Assembly (NCBI GenBank): GCA_017552455.1
Contig: JAFZPX010000056.1
Coordinates: forward strand, 1-47,634
Reading direction: 5' to 3'
Length of the DNA stretch: 47,634 nucleotides
Source: Clostridiales bacterium
GTDB lineage: Bacteria; Bacillota; Clostridia; Saccharofermentanales; Saccharofermentanaceae
Position 1 is the first letter of the stretch; every line of letters starts with the position of its first letter. The notes under the pieces were generated by a model. It searched no databases. It was given only the letters and a program-made list of their open reading frames with translations, and was not told where the DNA came from. The position numbers and the translations under genes were made by a program. This document shows, piece after piece, positions 9,095 through 17,264 of this stretch.

Positions 9095-10290
9095 ATCTTA
9101 ATGACCTCAAGGTTCTCCTCTACGCCCTGCTTAACCATAGCTTCAATATCGAGATTCTTCTCAGCTTCTTCAATATCAACATGCTTAGGATGTGTCTTAG
9201 GATGCTTTGCTACAAAGATAGTGCAGCAATCCTCAAAAGGAAGAATAGATGTCTCGAATGCTCCGATATCTCTGGAGATCCTTACCGTAGCTTCCTTATC
9301 CATACCGATAAGCGGTCTTAAGATCGGCATGTCTACTACTTCGTTTGTTATGGATATAGCCTCAAGAGTCTGGCTTGCAACCTGACCTAAGCTCTCACCT
9401 GTAATGAGACACTTACAATCATTCTTCTTAGCGATCTGCTCAGCAATCTGAAGCATAACACGGCGCATAACGATAGTAAGCATGTCGTGAGGTGAATTCT
9501 TAACCATGTCGAGCTGAATCTTTGTAAAGTCGACAACATAAAGATTCATTCTTCCTGAAAATCTCGAGACAATCTTGGCAAGGTCAACAACCTTCTGCTT
9601 TGCCTGCTCAGATGTATACGGATAAGAGTGGAAGTATACAGCATCGATTGGCATACCTCTGCTCGCCATCATGTAGCCTGCTACAGGAGAATCAATACCA
9701 CCTGAAAGCAGAAGCATGCCCTTACCTGCAGTACCTACAGGAAGACCTCTGTGACCCATCATCTTACCTGCATACACATAATTCTCTTCACGAACTTCAA
9801 CATGAAGAATGAAGTCAGGATTATGTACATCTACACTTAAGCCTTCGTAATGCTCAAGAATATAAGCTCCTACTTCTTCGCAGATCATAGGTGAATTCAT
9901 CGGGAACTTCTTATTGCCGCGCTTACACTCGACTTTAAATGTCTTATATGAAGGATTGCTCTCAAGAAGGTTCTTAACGTACTCAGCTGCATTGCTGTCG
10001 ATATCATTGATATCGCCGTTAAACTTACAAGCAAGGCTTACTGACACGATACCGAACACCTGCGTAACGGCAGTCATGAGTTCTTTTGCAGACTCTTCAG
10101 ACTCAAAGTAAGGATTACCTTCCTCCTTTGCTTCGATCCAGATTCTGCTCTGACTTTGGAAGATAGATACCTTACCAAAGCTTCTTAACCTGTATCTTAG
10201 GTTGTTCATGAGCTGCGCTTCAAAGCGGCCGCGGTTGAGGCCCTTAAGAGTGACCTCTCCCATTCTTGCAAGTATTACGTTAGTTGCCAT
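9091..10290 (-). CDS. thiI: tRNA 4-thiouridine synthase ThiI
   Basis: ThiI adenylates U8 of tRNA and accepts persulfide sulfur to make 4-thiouridine; in some bacteria it also serves thiazole synthesis. At 399 residues it is the short form: an N-terminal ferredoxin-like/THUMP region, then the PP-loop ATP pyrophosphatase domain with LLLSGGIDSPVAGYM near residues 190-205. The C-terminal rhodanese domain of the enterobacterial enzyme is absent, as in Bacillus. The conserved EDCCTIFVAKHPKTHP segment is near the C-terminus. It begins by a one-base TAATG overlap with nifZ, its expected persulfide donor, and ends by ATGA overlap with the AIR-synthase-like gene. Confidence 0.95.
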   Translation of the reverse strand: MATNVILARMGEVTLKGLNRGRFEAQLMNNLRYRLRSFGKVSIFQSQSRIWIEAKEEGNPYFESEESAKELMTAVTQVFGIVSVSLACKFNGDINDIDSNAAEYVKNLLESNPSYKTFKVECKRGNKKFPMNSPMICEEVGAYILEHYEGLSVDVHNPDFILHVEVREENYVYAGKMMGHRGLPVGTAGKGMLLLSGGIDSPVAGYMMASRGMPIDAVYFHSYPYTSEQAKQKVVDLAKIVSRFSGRMNLYVVDFTKIQLDMVKNSPHDMLTIVMRRVMLQIAEQIAKKNDCKCLITGESLGQVASQTLEAISITNEVVDMPILRPLIGMDKEATVRISRDIGAFETSILPFEDCCTIFVAKHPKTHPKHVDIEEAEKNLDIEAMVKQGVEENLEVIKI

Positions 10291-11432
10291 TATCTTACCT
10301 TTACCTCATATAGTTCATATATCTCATCTATCGCCTTAACAAAGGCCTGCGCCTCTTCCATCGTATTATATCGCGAAAAGGAAAGCCTCACACTGTTGGA
10401 AGATACACTTCTGTCGATACCCATAGCTTCAAGCACATAAGATGTTTTCTTGGACTTGGACGAACATGCAGAGACAGTGGATATAAAGATATCGTATATC
10501 TCGAGACAATGAAGCATAGTCTCGGATTGGAAGTTCCTGAAAGCTACGTTAAGCACGAATGGCAAACCATCTTCAGGAGAATTGATCGTTGCTCCTCTTG
10601 CACTCAACTGTTCGCGAAGATATGCATTGATCTCACTTACGCGCTCATATGCAGCCTTACGTTCCTTATCAGCTTCAGTCATGGCCACTGCCATAGAAGC
10701 TGCAAGAGGAAGGCTCTGCGTTCCGGATCTCATACCGTCCTGCTGTCCTCCGCCTAGGATCATCGGAGATACACGGATGCCCTTCTTAATATACAGAAGT
10801 CCTACGCCCTTAATACCATGAATCTTATGTCCGGAGAACGATGCCATATCAACGCCCATGTACTTAAGATCTATAGGGAGTTTTCCAAGCGACTGTACAC
10901 AGTCAAGATATACAGCTGCCGAAGGACATAATTCTTTCTTTAAGCTTATGATCTGCTCCAAAGGAAGAACAGATCCTGACTCATTATTAACATGTGTAAA
11001 ACATAACAGAGCGACAGTATCATCGATCATAGATCTTAATTTATCAAGATCAGGTTTACCGTCACGAAGCACATCAACGTAACGCACTTCATAGCCCTGC
11101 TTCTCAAGTTGTGCCAAAGTCTCCAAGGTACACTTATGCTCAGTTCTTGTAGATATAACTGTTTTTCCCAATCTGGGGTTAGCCTTGAAGAAACCCTGTA
11201 TAGCCGTGTTGGCGCTCTCGGTACCACATGATGTGAATATGAGTTCTTGGGCAGAACAATTAAGCACTTTGGCACAATCAGCCAAAGCGTCATCATAAGC
11301 CTTAGAAGACTTCATTCCGAGCTTGTGAAGAGAACCTGGATTTCCCCACAGATCACCTGTCAGATCCTCGTTTATCACGCGGACTACTTCATCACAAGGT
11401 TTTGTTGTAGCACTGTTATCAAAATAGATCAT
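10290..11432 (-). CDS. nifZ: Cysteine desulfurase (NifZ-type, ThiI partner)
   Basis: A PLP enzyme of the NifS/IscS family that converts cysteine to alanine and carries the sulfur as a persulfide. The 380-residue protein begins IYFDNSATTKP, has the Schiff-base lysine in SFSGHKIHGIKG, and the catalytic cysteine loop in STVSACSSKSKKTS. Being directly coupled to thiI matches the dedicated NifZ-ThiI pair known from Bacillus subtilis, so tRNA s4U synthesis is its likely role. No SD precedes the ATG; the upstream AAGAAAC is a poor match. A terminator-like hairpin ends only about 14 bases upstream, leaving little room for a separate promoter downstream of it. Confidence 0.9.
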   Translation of the reverse strand: MIYFDNSATTKPCDEVVRVINEDLTGDLWGNPGSLHKLGMKSSKAYDDALADCAKVLNCSAQELIFTSCGTESANTAIQGFFKANPRLGKTVISTRTEHKCTLETLAQLEKQGYEVRYVDVLRDGKPDLDKLRSMIDDTVALLCFTHVNNESGSVLPLEQIISLKKELCPSAAVYLDCVQSLGKLPIDLKYMGVDMASFSGHKIHGIKGVGLLYIKKGIRVSPMILGGGQQDGMRSGTQSLPLAASMAVAMTEADKERKAAYERVSEINAYLREQLSARGATINSPEDGLPFVLNVAFRNFQSETMLHCLEIYDIFISTVSACSSKSKKTSYVLEAMGIDRSVSSNSVRLSFSRYNTMEEAQAFVKAIDEIYELYEVKVR

Positions 11433-11445
11433 ATCTGTTTCTTAG

Positions 11446-11479
11446 AAAAACTGCCGACCGGAAAAACTCCGACCGGCAG
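11446..11479 (-). terminator. Rho-independent terminator after tsf, in the nifZ leader
   Basis: Read on the minus strand, CTGCCGGTCGG and CCGGTCGGCAG pair over 11 positions (two G-U) around a seven-base AGTTTTT loop, followed by TTTTT. It lies 36 bases after the tsf stop and 14 bases before the nifZ ATG. Confidence 0.85.
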
Positions 11480-11514
11480 ATATTAACTTAAAGATAAAGC
11501 TTCAAGCCTCTTAA

Positions 11515-12453
11515 TTAGAGACCAGCCTGCTTTCTAACTTCCTCAGCGAAGTCCTCTTCCTTCTTCTCGATACCGTCACCCAAGCCATAGCGTGTGAATC
11601 TTGCAACAGAGATCTCAACGCCCATAGCCTTGGACTCAGCCTCGATGTACTGAGCGATAGTCTTGTCCTCATCCTTTACATACTCCTGATCGAGGAGAAC
11701 GTTGAGCTTGTAGAAGTTCTTGATCTGGCCGGGAACGATTCTTGTCTCGATGATCTGAGCAGGCTTACCCTCTTCGAGAGCCTTGTTCTTGATGATCTCG
11801 ATCTCTCTGTCGAGAGCAGACTGAGGTACTTCATCCTCAGCAACCCATGAAGGGTTGGAAGCTGCGATCTGCATACCGATGTTCTTAGCCATTGTCTGGA
11901 AAGCATCTGTAGCAATGACTGCATCATCACTTACAGAGAACTCAACGAGTACGCCGACCTTACCACCCATGTGGATGTAAGATGTGATAGCACCGTTGCC
12001 GTTAACCTCATAAAGAGCGAATCTTCTAACTGTTGTATTCTCTCCGATATCAGCGATAGCTTCCTTTGTAGCAAGCTCTACTGTCTTGGAAGAATCATTG
12101 TACATAGCAGAAGCCTTAAGAGCATCGATGTCAGCAGGCTTAACTGTCATGATCTGAGTCTTAACATCCTCAACGAATGCCTTGAACTTATCTGTAGCAG
12201 CAGCGAAGTCTGTCTCGATGTTGATCTCAACGATAGCACCTGTCTTCTTGTCATCAGAGATAACAGAAGTAACAACACCCTCTGCAGCAACACGGCTAGC
12301 CTTCTTCTCAGCCTTAGCCATGCCCTTCTCACGGAGCCAGTCCTTAGCCTTCTCTACATCGCCTTCAGCCTCGATAAGAGCCTTCTTGCAGTCCATAATT
12401 CCGCAACCTGTGAGGTCACGCAGTTCTTTTACCTGTTTTGCTGATATTTCCAT
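11515..12453 (-). CDS. tsf: Elongation factor Ts
   Basis: EF-Ts catalyses GDP release from EF-Tu. The 312-residue protein has the N-terminal UBA-like domain (LTGCGIMDCKKAL, VEKAKDWLREKG) and the core dimerisation domains, ending with a helical tail. The EF-Tu-contacting TDFV motif reads TDFA here (IETDFAAATDKF). The start has AGGAGGAA a few bases upstream. It follows rpsB by 30 bases in the conserved rpsB-tsf order and is closed by a strong terminator; pyrH and frr, often next in the operon, are not here. Confidence 0.97.
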   Translation of the reverse strand: MEISAKQVKELRDLTGCGIMDCKKALIEAEGDVEKAKDWLREKGMAKAEKKASRVAAEGVVTSVISDDKKTGAIVEINIETDFAAATDKFKAFVEDVKTQIMTVKPADIDALKASAMYNDSSKTVELATKEAIADIGENTTVRRFALYEVNGNGAITSYIHMGGKVGVLVEFSVSDDAVIATDAFQTMAKNIGMQIAASNPSWVAEDEVPQSALDREIEIIKNKALEEGKPAQIIETRIVPGQIKNFYKLNVLLDQEYVKDEDKTIAQYIEAESKAMGVEISVARFTRYGLGDGIEKKEEDFAEEVRKQAGL

Positions 12454-12483
12454 GATTATTCCTCCTGTGATTAATTAACGGGA

Positions 12484-13254
12484 TCAAGCTTCCTCAGAAG
12501 CAGCGATCTCCTCGATAGACTCAGCCTCTGCGGGCTCCTCGAGATCCTCAGCAGCCTCAGGAGCTACGAAGTCCTCACCCTGGTGAACTTCGATAACTGC
12601 ATCAGCCATCTTACCAGCGATGAGCTTAACAGCACGAATAGCGTCGTCGTTACCGGGGATTACATAATCGATCTCATCAGGATCACAGTTTGTATCTACG
12701 ATAGCAATGATCGGAATACCAAGTCTCTTTGCCTCAGATACAGCGAGGTGCTCCTTCTTTGTATCAACGATGAAGAGAGCAGCAGGAAGACGATCCATAC
12801 CTACGATACCGCCGAGGTTGAGATCGAGCTTAGCCATCTCGAGCTTGAGCTTAGCAACTTCCTTCTTAGGAAGTACATCGAATGTACCGTCCTTCTCCAT
12901 CTCACGGAGCTCAAGAAGTCTTGCAACTCTTGTCTTAATTGTCTTGAAGTTTGTAAGTGTGCCGCCGAGCCATCTGTTGTTAACGTAGAACTGACCGCAT
13001 CTCTCAGCCTCTTCCTTGATGGAATCCTGAGCCTGCTTCTTTGTACCTACGAAGAGGATGTCACCCTTCTCAGCGAGTTCCTTCATAGCGTCATAAGCCT
13101 CGTCAATCTTCTTGACAGTCTTCTGAAGGTCGATGATGTGGATGGTGTTTCTCTCTGTGAAGATGTACTCCTTCATCTTAGGGTTCCATCTTCTTGTCTG
13201 ATGTCCAAAGTGGACGCCTGCTTCAAGCAGCTGCTTCATTAAAATAACGGGCAT
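12484..13254 (-). CDS. rpsB: 30S ribosomal protein S2
   Basis: A 256-residue S2 of the small subunit. The start [20 protein letters not shown] is diagnostic, with [28 protein letters not shown] and the acidic C-terminal tail. I chose the ATG at 13254 rather than an in-frame upstream ATG at 13311 because AAGGAGGAA lies just before it and the homology begins there. It is first in the rpsB-tsf operon, preceded by a roughly 85-nt structured leader and a clear promoter. Confidence 0.98.
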   Translation of the reverse strand: MPVILMKQLLEAGVHFGHQTRRWNPKMKEYIFTERNTIHIIDLQKTVKKIDEAYDAMKELAEKGDILFVGTKKQAQDSIKEEAERCGQFYVNNRWLGGTLTNFKTIKTRVARLLELREMEKDGTFDVLPKKEVAKLKLEMAKLDLNLGGIVGMDRLPAALFIVDTKKEHLAVSEAKRLGIPIIAIVDTNCDPDEIDYVIPGNDDAIRAVKLIAGKMADAVIEVHQGEDFVAPEAAEDLEEPAEAESIEEIAASEEA

Positions 13255-13280
13255 AAAAATATTCCTCCTTGTTTTTCTTC

Positions 13281-13328
13281 CGTGTGGCCTAAACTTTCCC
13301 TGAAAGCACAAAGATTTTTCGCCTCACG
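13281..13328 (-). promoter_or_regulatory. Structured rpsB leader (candidate S2 autoregulatory element)
   Basis: On the minus strand CGTGAGGC (13321-13328) pairs with GCCACACG (13281-13288) with one A-A mismatch. This encloses a small inner hairpin, CTTTC/GAAAG, at 13294-13306. It lies between the promoter and the SD (about 13262-13269). S2 is known to autoregulate in E. coli; use here is inference. Confidence 0.45.
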
Positions 13329-13345
13329 TGTTTTTTATGCTCGTG

Positions 13346-13351
13346 TATAAT
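13346..13351 (+). promoter_or_regulatory. pepV -10 box overlapping the rpsB -10
   Basis: TATAAT on the plus strand, sharing five of its six bases with the minus-strand rpsB -10. No good -35 is seen at 16-18 bases. The start codon is about 40 bases downstream. Confidence 0.45.
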
Positions 13352-13375
13352 ATCAAATGAAATGTATATACGCAA
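13347..13375 (-). promoter_or_regulatory. rpsB-tsf promoter
   Basis: TTGCGT (13370-13375) and TATTAT (13347-13352) on the minus strand with a 17-base spacer. Predicted transcription start is near 13340, giving a leader of about 85 nt. Confidence 0.7.
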
Positions 13376-13391
13376 GTATGGAGGCAAAATA

Positions 13392-14666
13392 ATGTCATTA
13401 ACTGATTATCAGAAGGAATTTCTTACAAATCTTTTATCTATTCCGTCTGTCGGCGGCACCCCTGAAGAGGGTGCACCCTATGGTAAAGAACCTCGTAAAG
13501 CACTATCCTTTTTCCTAGAGGAAGCTGCCCGCCACGGATTCAGAACGGGTGTTACGGGAGACCGTGCAGGCTGGATAGAGTTCGGCGAGGGCGAGAAGCT
13601 TATAGGCATCATATGTCATCTCGACGTGGTTCCTATAGGAGACGGATGGGAAACGGACCCCTTTACCCTCACCTTTAAGGACAACGCCATGTACGCAAGA
13701 GGCATAGTAGATGACAAGGGTCCCGCTGCAGCTTCTTATTTCGCTATGAAGGAGCTGCTCGAAGAAGGAAAGACGCCCACAAACTTCCGTGTACGCCTTA
13801 TCATGGGAACGGACGAAGAGCGCACCTGTTCCTGTGTAGAGTACTATGCTGAGCATGAAGAGATCCCGACTTTCGCTATTACGCCTGATGCTGAGTTCCC
13901 TGCTATCTACTGTGAGAAAGGCATTCTTCACATCAAAGTCGTTGGTAAAAACAATAACGGTCTTTGTGCCGAGGGCGGTTCCGCTGTAAACATGGTACCT
14001 GCCAAAGCCAAGTGCGTAATTAACGAAACTGAGATCAGCGCCAAGGGCAAGCCCGCACACGGTTCGAGGCCGGAGCTTGGAATCAATGCCATAAGTCTTC
14101 TTGTCAATGAGATCGAATCCCGCGGTATAGACATCTCAGAATACCCTATTCTCAGATTCATTAAGGATTTTGACGGCATTGCTTTCACCGGATGCGATAC
14201 GGTCGACGAGTCCGGTGCGCTTTCCGCTAACATAGGCATTCTTAAAGCAGATGGCGACGACTGTGCTCTTACTTTGGACTTCAGAGTCCCCTACTCGGTA
14301 AAGCTTAAGAATGTAATAGATAATCTAACTAAGAAGGCTTCAGAGTACGGATTCACAACAGAGGTCATCAATGCCATGGATGCTCTTTATATGGATAAGG
14401 ATTCCTCATCCATCCAAGGTCTTACGAAGATCTGGAATAGGCACATGGATAAGTTCACGGGCTTCAAGGAAGAGTACCGTGAACAGTTTAACGAAGCGAT
14501 GGCCATCGGCGGCGGAACCTACGCACGACACATACCGAACACTGTCGCATTCGGAGTTCAGACTCCTTGGCAGGAAGATCAGTGCCATCAGGCAAATGAG
14601 CACATCGCGGTCGATGATTTTCTTCAGTGGGTTGAGATAATCAAAGAGTTTATCGAGGGTTGCTAA
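13392..14666 (+). CDS. pepV: M20 family dipeptidase PepV
   Basis: A zinc-dependent cytoplasmic dipeptidase (PepV/Sapep group) of 424 residues that cleaves a range of dipeptides. Metal ligands and catalytic residues are visible in ICHLDVVPIGDGW (H-x-D), RGIVDDKGP (bridging Asp), GTDEERTC (the Glu pair), TPDAEFP and the C-terminal CHQANEHIAVDDF histidine. GGAGG in TATGGAGGCAAAATA precedes the ATG at 13392, so I prefer it over an in-frame ATG at 13362. Monocistronic: divergent from rpsB and closed by a bidirectional terminator facing thrS. Confidence 0.93.
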   Translation: MSLTDYQKEFLTNLLSIPSVGGTPEEGAPYGKEPRKALSFFLEEAARHGFRTGVTGDRAGWIEFGEGEKLIGIICHLDVVPIGDGWETDPFTLTFKDNAMYARGIVDDKGPAAASYFAMKELLEEGKTPTNFRVRLIMGTDEERTCSCVEYYAEHEEIPTFAITPDAEFPAIYCEKGILHIKVVGKNNNGLCAEGGSAVNMVPAKAKCVINETEISAKGKPAHGSRPELGINAISLLVNEIESRGIDISEYPILRFIKDFDGIAFTGCDTVDESGALSANIGILKADGDDCALTLDFRVPYSVKLKNVIDNLTKKASEYGFTTEVINAMDALYMDKDSSSIQGLTKIWNRHMDKFTGFKEEYREQFNEAMAIGGGTYARHIPNTVAFGVQTPWQEDQCHQANEHIAVDDFLQWVEIIKEFIEGC

Positions 14667-14685
14667 AGATAATTAATCATAAACA

Positions 14686-14712
14686 AAAACAGGACCTGTC
14701 CGGTCCTGTTTT
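14686..14712. terminator. Bidirectional terminator between pepV and thrS
   Basis: AAAACAGGACC and GGTCCTGTTTT form a perfect 11-bp stem around a five-base TGTCC loop. U-tracts in both orientations are supplied by the A/T ends, so it can serve both convergent genes. Confidence 0.9.
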
Positions 14713-14731
14713 ATATTGCTTAGATTTGTTA

Positions 14732-16558
14732 TCAGAATTCTGAAGGGAGCTCCAATGTTCTGTCAGCGTTGAGCTGCTTACACTTCTCGATGAATGTGGA
14801 GAGAGGAACGTTTCTAACCTGCTGGTTGGAACCTCTGACATTAACGGAAACCTGCTCAGCAGCTGCCTCCTCGTTACCGAGAACGAGAATGTACGGATCC
14901 TTCATGTTCTTGAATCTCTTGATCTTATCTCTCATGTTGATGTCGCTGTAATCAACCTCAACACGGATACCAGCTTCCTTCAAAGCCATCTCAACCTTCT
15001 TAGCATACTCATTGTGCTCTTCTCTGATAGGTACGATAGCAACCTGGAAAGGATTGAGCCAGAAAGGATATGCACCCTTGAAGTGCTCTGTGATGATACC
15101 GATGAATCTCTCAAGAGAGCCGAAGATAGCTCTGTGGATAACGATAGGCATCTTCTGGGAACCATCCTGGTCAACGTATGTAAGTTCGAAGTTATGAGGA
15201 AGCTGGAAGTCGAGCTGTACTGTACCGCACTGCCACTCTCTTCCGAGTGCATCCTTGATCTGAAGGTCGATCTTCGGTCCGTAGAAAGCACCATCGCCCT
15301 CATTGATCTCGTAATTACCCTCACCGTACTTCTCGTCGAGGATTTCCTTCAAAGCAGCCTCTGCTCTGTTCCAAGACTCGATGTCACCCATAAAGTCATC
15401 AGGTCTTGTAGAGAACTCTGCACGGTATGTAAGGCCGAATGTCTTGTAGATCTCGTCTGCGATAGCGATAACGTCCTTGATCTCATCCTTGATCTGAGCC
15501 TCAGTTACGAATGTGTGGTCATCATCCTGACGGAACTCCTGAACTCTGAACAATCCGTTCATCTGTCCGGACTTCTCTTTACGGTGAAGAACGTCATACT
15601 CGGAATACCTGATAGGAAGTTCCTTGTAAGAGTGCATTGTTCTCTTGTACTCGATCATGGCATTAGGGCAGTTCATAGGCTTAGCAGCCATTGTGTCCTC
15701 AGCCTCGATGGAGAACTGTGCTGTCTCATCGGAAGATACAGCATCTGTAGCCTCTGTTCCCTGTGTCTTTCCGGGAACGATGAACATGTTGTTTACATAA
15801 TGAGCCCAGTGACCGGAGATGAGCCAGAGCTTCTTGTTGTTAATCAAAGGAGCGGAGATCTCGTTGTAGTCGTGCTTAGCCTGAAGCTCACGTGAATACT
15901 TCATAAGCTGTGAATACATTGTCCATCCCCTCGGGAGCCAGTAAGCCATACCCGGAGCTGTATCTCTGAACATGAACATATCCAGAGCAACACCGATCTT
16001 CTTGTGATCTCTCTCCTGAGCTTCCTTAAGCCATGTCAGGTGAGCCTTGAGCTCGTCCTTGGAAGGGAAAGCGAACAGATAGATTCTCTGAAGCTGATCT
16101 CTCTTCTCATCACCTCTCCAGTAAGCACCGGATACGTTCTTGATCTGGTAAGCAGCCTGGAAAAGTGCCTGTGAATTATCGATATGAGGTCCTCGGCAAA
16201 GATCTACAAAGTCGTCGCCTGTATAGTAAACGGTAATAAGTTCGTCTTCGGGAAGGTCGTTAATGAGTTCTGTCTTAAACTTCTGATCCTTAAAGATCTC
16301 GAGAGCTTCGGCACGGGATACTTCCTTACGTGTCCAATCCTCTCTTCTCTTGATGATCTCCTTCATCTTCTCCTCAATGACCTTGATGTCTTCTTCACTT
16401 ACAGGCCTGGGGAGTGTGAAATCATAATAGCAGCCGTCTGCGATCTCAGGTCCGATGGCATACTGGACATTCTCCTTGCCATAGATCTCGATAACAGCCT
16501 TAGCCATTATATGTGCCAAAGAATGACGATAAACACTCAAAAACTCTTCTCGTTCCAT
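14732..16558 (-). CDS. thrS: Threonyl-tRNA synthetase lacking the TGS domain
   Basis: Class II synthetase that charges tRNA-Thr. The 608-residue protein starts almost directly at the editing domain (YRHSLAHIMAKAV, DFVDLCRGPH), then the catalytic core with the zinc-binding region MNCPNAMIEYKR, QDDDHTF, GTVQLDFQLPHNF and IHRAIFGSLERF, then the anticodon-binding domain. The usual N-terminal TGS domain of about 60 residues is missing, and the 76-base upstream gap cannot encode it. AGGAGG is 9 bases before the ATG. No T-box leader is visible; the leader is short. It is convergent with pepV. Confidence 0.95.
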   Translation of the reverse strand: MEREEFLSVYRHSLAHIMAKAVIEIYGKENVQYAIGPEIADGCYYDFTLPRPVSEEDIKVIEEKMKEIIKRREDWTRKEVSRAEALEIFKDQKFKTELINDLPEDELITVYYTGDDFVDLCRGPHIDNSQALFQAAYQIKNVSGAYWRGDEKRDQLQRIYLFAFPSKDELKAHLTWLKEAQERDHKKIGVALDMFMFRDTAPGMAYWLPRGWTMYSQLMKYSRELQAKHDYNEISAPLINNKKLWLISGHWAHYVNNMFIVPGKTQGTEATDAVSSDETAQFSIEAEDTMAAKPMNCPNAMIEYKRTMHSYKELPIRYSEYDVLHRKEKSGQMNGLFRVQEFRQDDDHTFVTEAQIKDEIKDVIAIADEIYKTFGLTYRAEFSTRPDDFMGDIESWNRAEAALKEILDEKYGEGNYEINEGDGAFYGPKIDLQIKDALGREWQCGTVQLDFQLPHNFELTYVDQDGSQKMPIVIHRAIFGSLERFIGIITEHFKGAYPFWLNPFQVAIVPIREEHNEYAKKVEMALKEAGIRVEVDYSDINMRDKIKRFKNMKDPYILVLGNEEAAAEQVSVNVRGSNQQVRNVPLSTFIEKCKQLNADRTLELPSEF

Positions 16559-16596
16559 TGAAACGAACCTCCTAAATGCTCAAAAACGTAGTTAAG

Positions 16597-16633
16597 ATAT
16601 TACACTTAATAATAATAAACGGCAAGTTATCAA
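16597..16633 (-). promoter_or_regulatory. thrS promoter candidates
   Basis: Two overlapping options on the minus strand: TTGCCG (16620-16625) with TAATAT (16597-16602) at a 17-base spacing, or TTGATA (16628-16633) with TATTAA (16606-16611) at 16 bases. Either gives a leader of only 30-45 nt. Confidence 0.5.
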
Positions 16634-16634
16634 A

Positions 16635-17264
16635 CTATATTGTAAACTCTAGCTTTTCCCCTGTCGTCGGATGGGCAAAAGACAGATAGCAGGACACGAG
16701 GCCAATGCCATCCCCGCTCTTTTTACCTCCGTACTTCACGTCACCTTCCAAAGGGTGACCTGCATGCGCGAACTGAGCCCTGATTTGATGAGAACGCCCC
16801 GTAAGCAGCTTAACATCAACATCCGTAAACTCTCCGTCAAACTCACCTGCACTATACTTAAGCTCGCACCGCTTACTTCCGGGTACCTCTTTATCAAAAA
16901 CAGTAACCTTGTTTACCCTCTCATCTTTTACAAGGTAATTTACCAAAGTACCTTCTCCCGTGAGCTTTCCCTGCACCCTTGCGCGGTAACGCTTGGAGAA
17001 CGTGCCTTTACGAATCTGCTCCGAAAGGCGTGAAGCACATTTCGATGTCCTTGCAAAGACCATTACCCCTGAAACATTACGGTCCAGGCGGTGTACCAGC
17101 CCAAGGTAAACATTTCCGGGCTTATTGTACTTCTCCTTGATATATGCCTTGAGGTACGTGAGCATGTCGGGAGCATCAGTGCCGTCCGACTGAGAAAGAA
17201 AACCTGCAGGCTTATAAGCCACAAGAAGGTGATTATCTTCGAAGATTATGCGCGGGGTGTCCAT
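16635..17264 (-). CDS. RluA-family pseudouridine synthase (no S4 domain)
   Basis: A 209-residue RNA pseudouridine synthase with the catalytic motif LVHRLDRNVSGVMVFA and the later RSHQIRAQFAHAGHPLEGD block. It lacks an N-terminal S4 domain, so it is the short RluA/RluC-like type; the target base cannot be told from sequence alone. The ATG at 17264 gives the family-typical N-terminus; a TTG at 17282 would add six residues. The start overlaps the 3' end of the methyltransferase gene by 19 bases, so the two RNA-modification enzymes are coupled. Confidence 0.88.
   Translation of the reverse strand: MDTPRIIFEDNHLLVAYKPAGFLSQSDGTDAPDMLTYLKAYIKEKYNKPGNVYLGLVHRLDRNVSGVMVFARTSKCASRLSEQIRKGTFSKRYRARVQGKLTGEGTLVNYLVKDERVNKVTVFDKEVPGSKRCELKYSAGEFDGEFTDVDVKLLTGRSHQIRAQFAHAGHPLEGDVKYGGKKSGDGIGLVSCYLSFAHPTTGEKLEFTI

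Noticed and set aside
12583..13242. 219-residue open frame on the plus strand
   Set aside because: Antisense to rpsB, whose identity is certain; Ser/Leu/Cys-rich shadow translation.
13255..13311. Longer rpsB start at 13311
   Set aside because: No SD, and it would place translation across the leader structure; S2 homology starts at the ATG at 13254 with a strong SD.
15014..15895. 293-residue open frame on the plus strand
   Set aside because: It lies wholly antisense to thrS, has no SD and the protein has no recognisable features; it is a codon-bias shadow.
16559..16634. T-box riboswitch upstream of thrS
   Set aside because: The gap is only 76 bases and holds a promoter and SD; there is no room for the specifier stem, antiterminator or T-box sequence.
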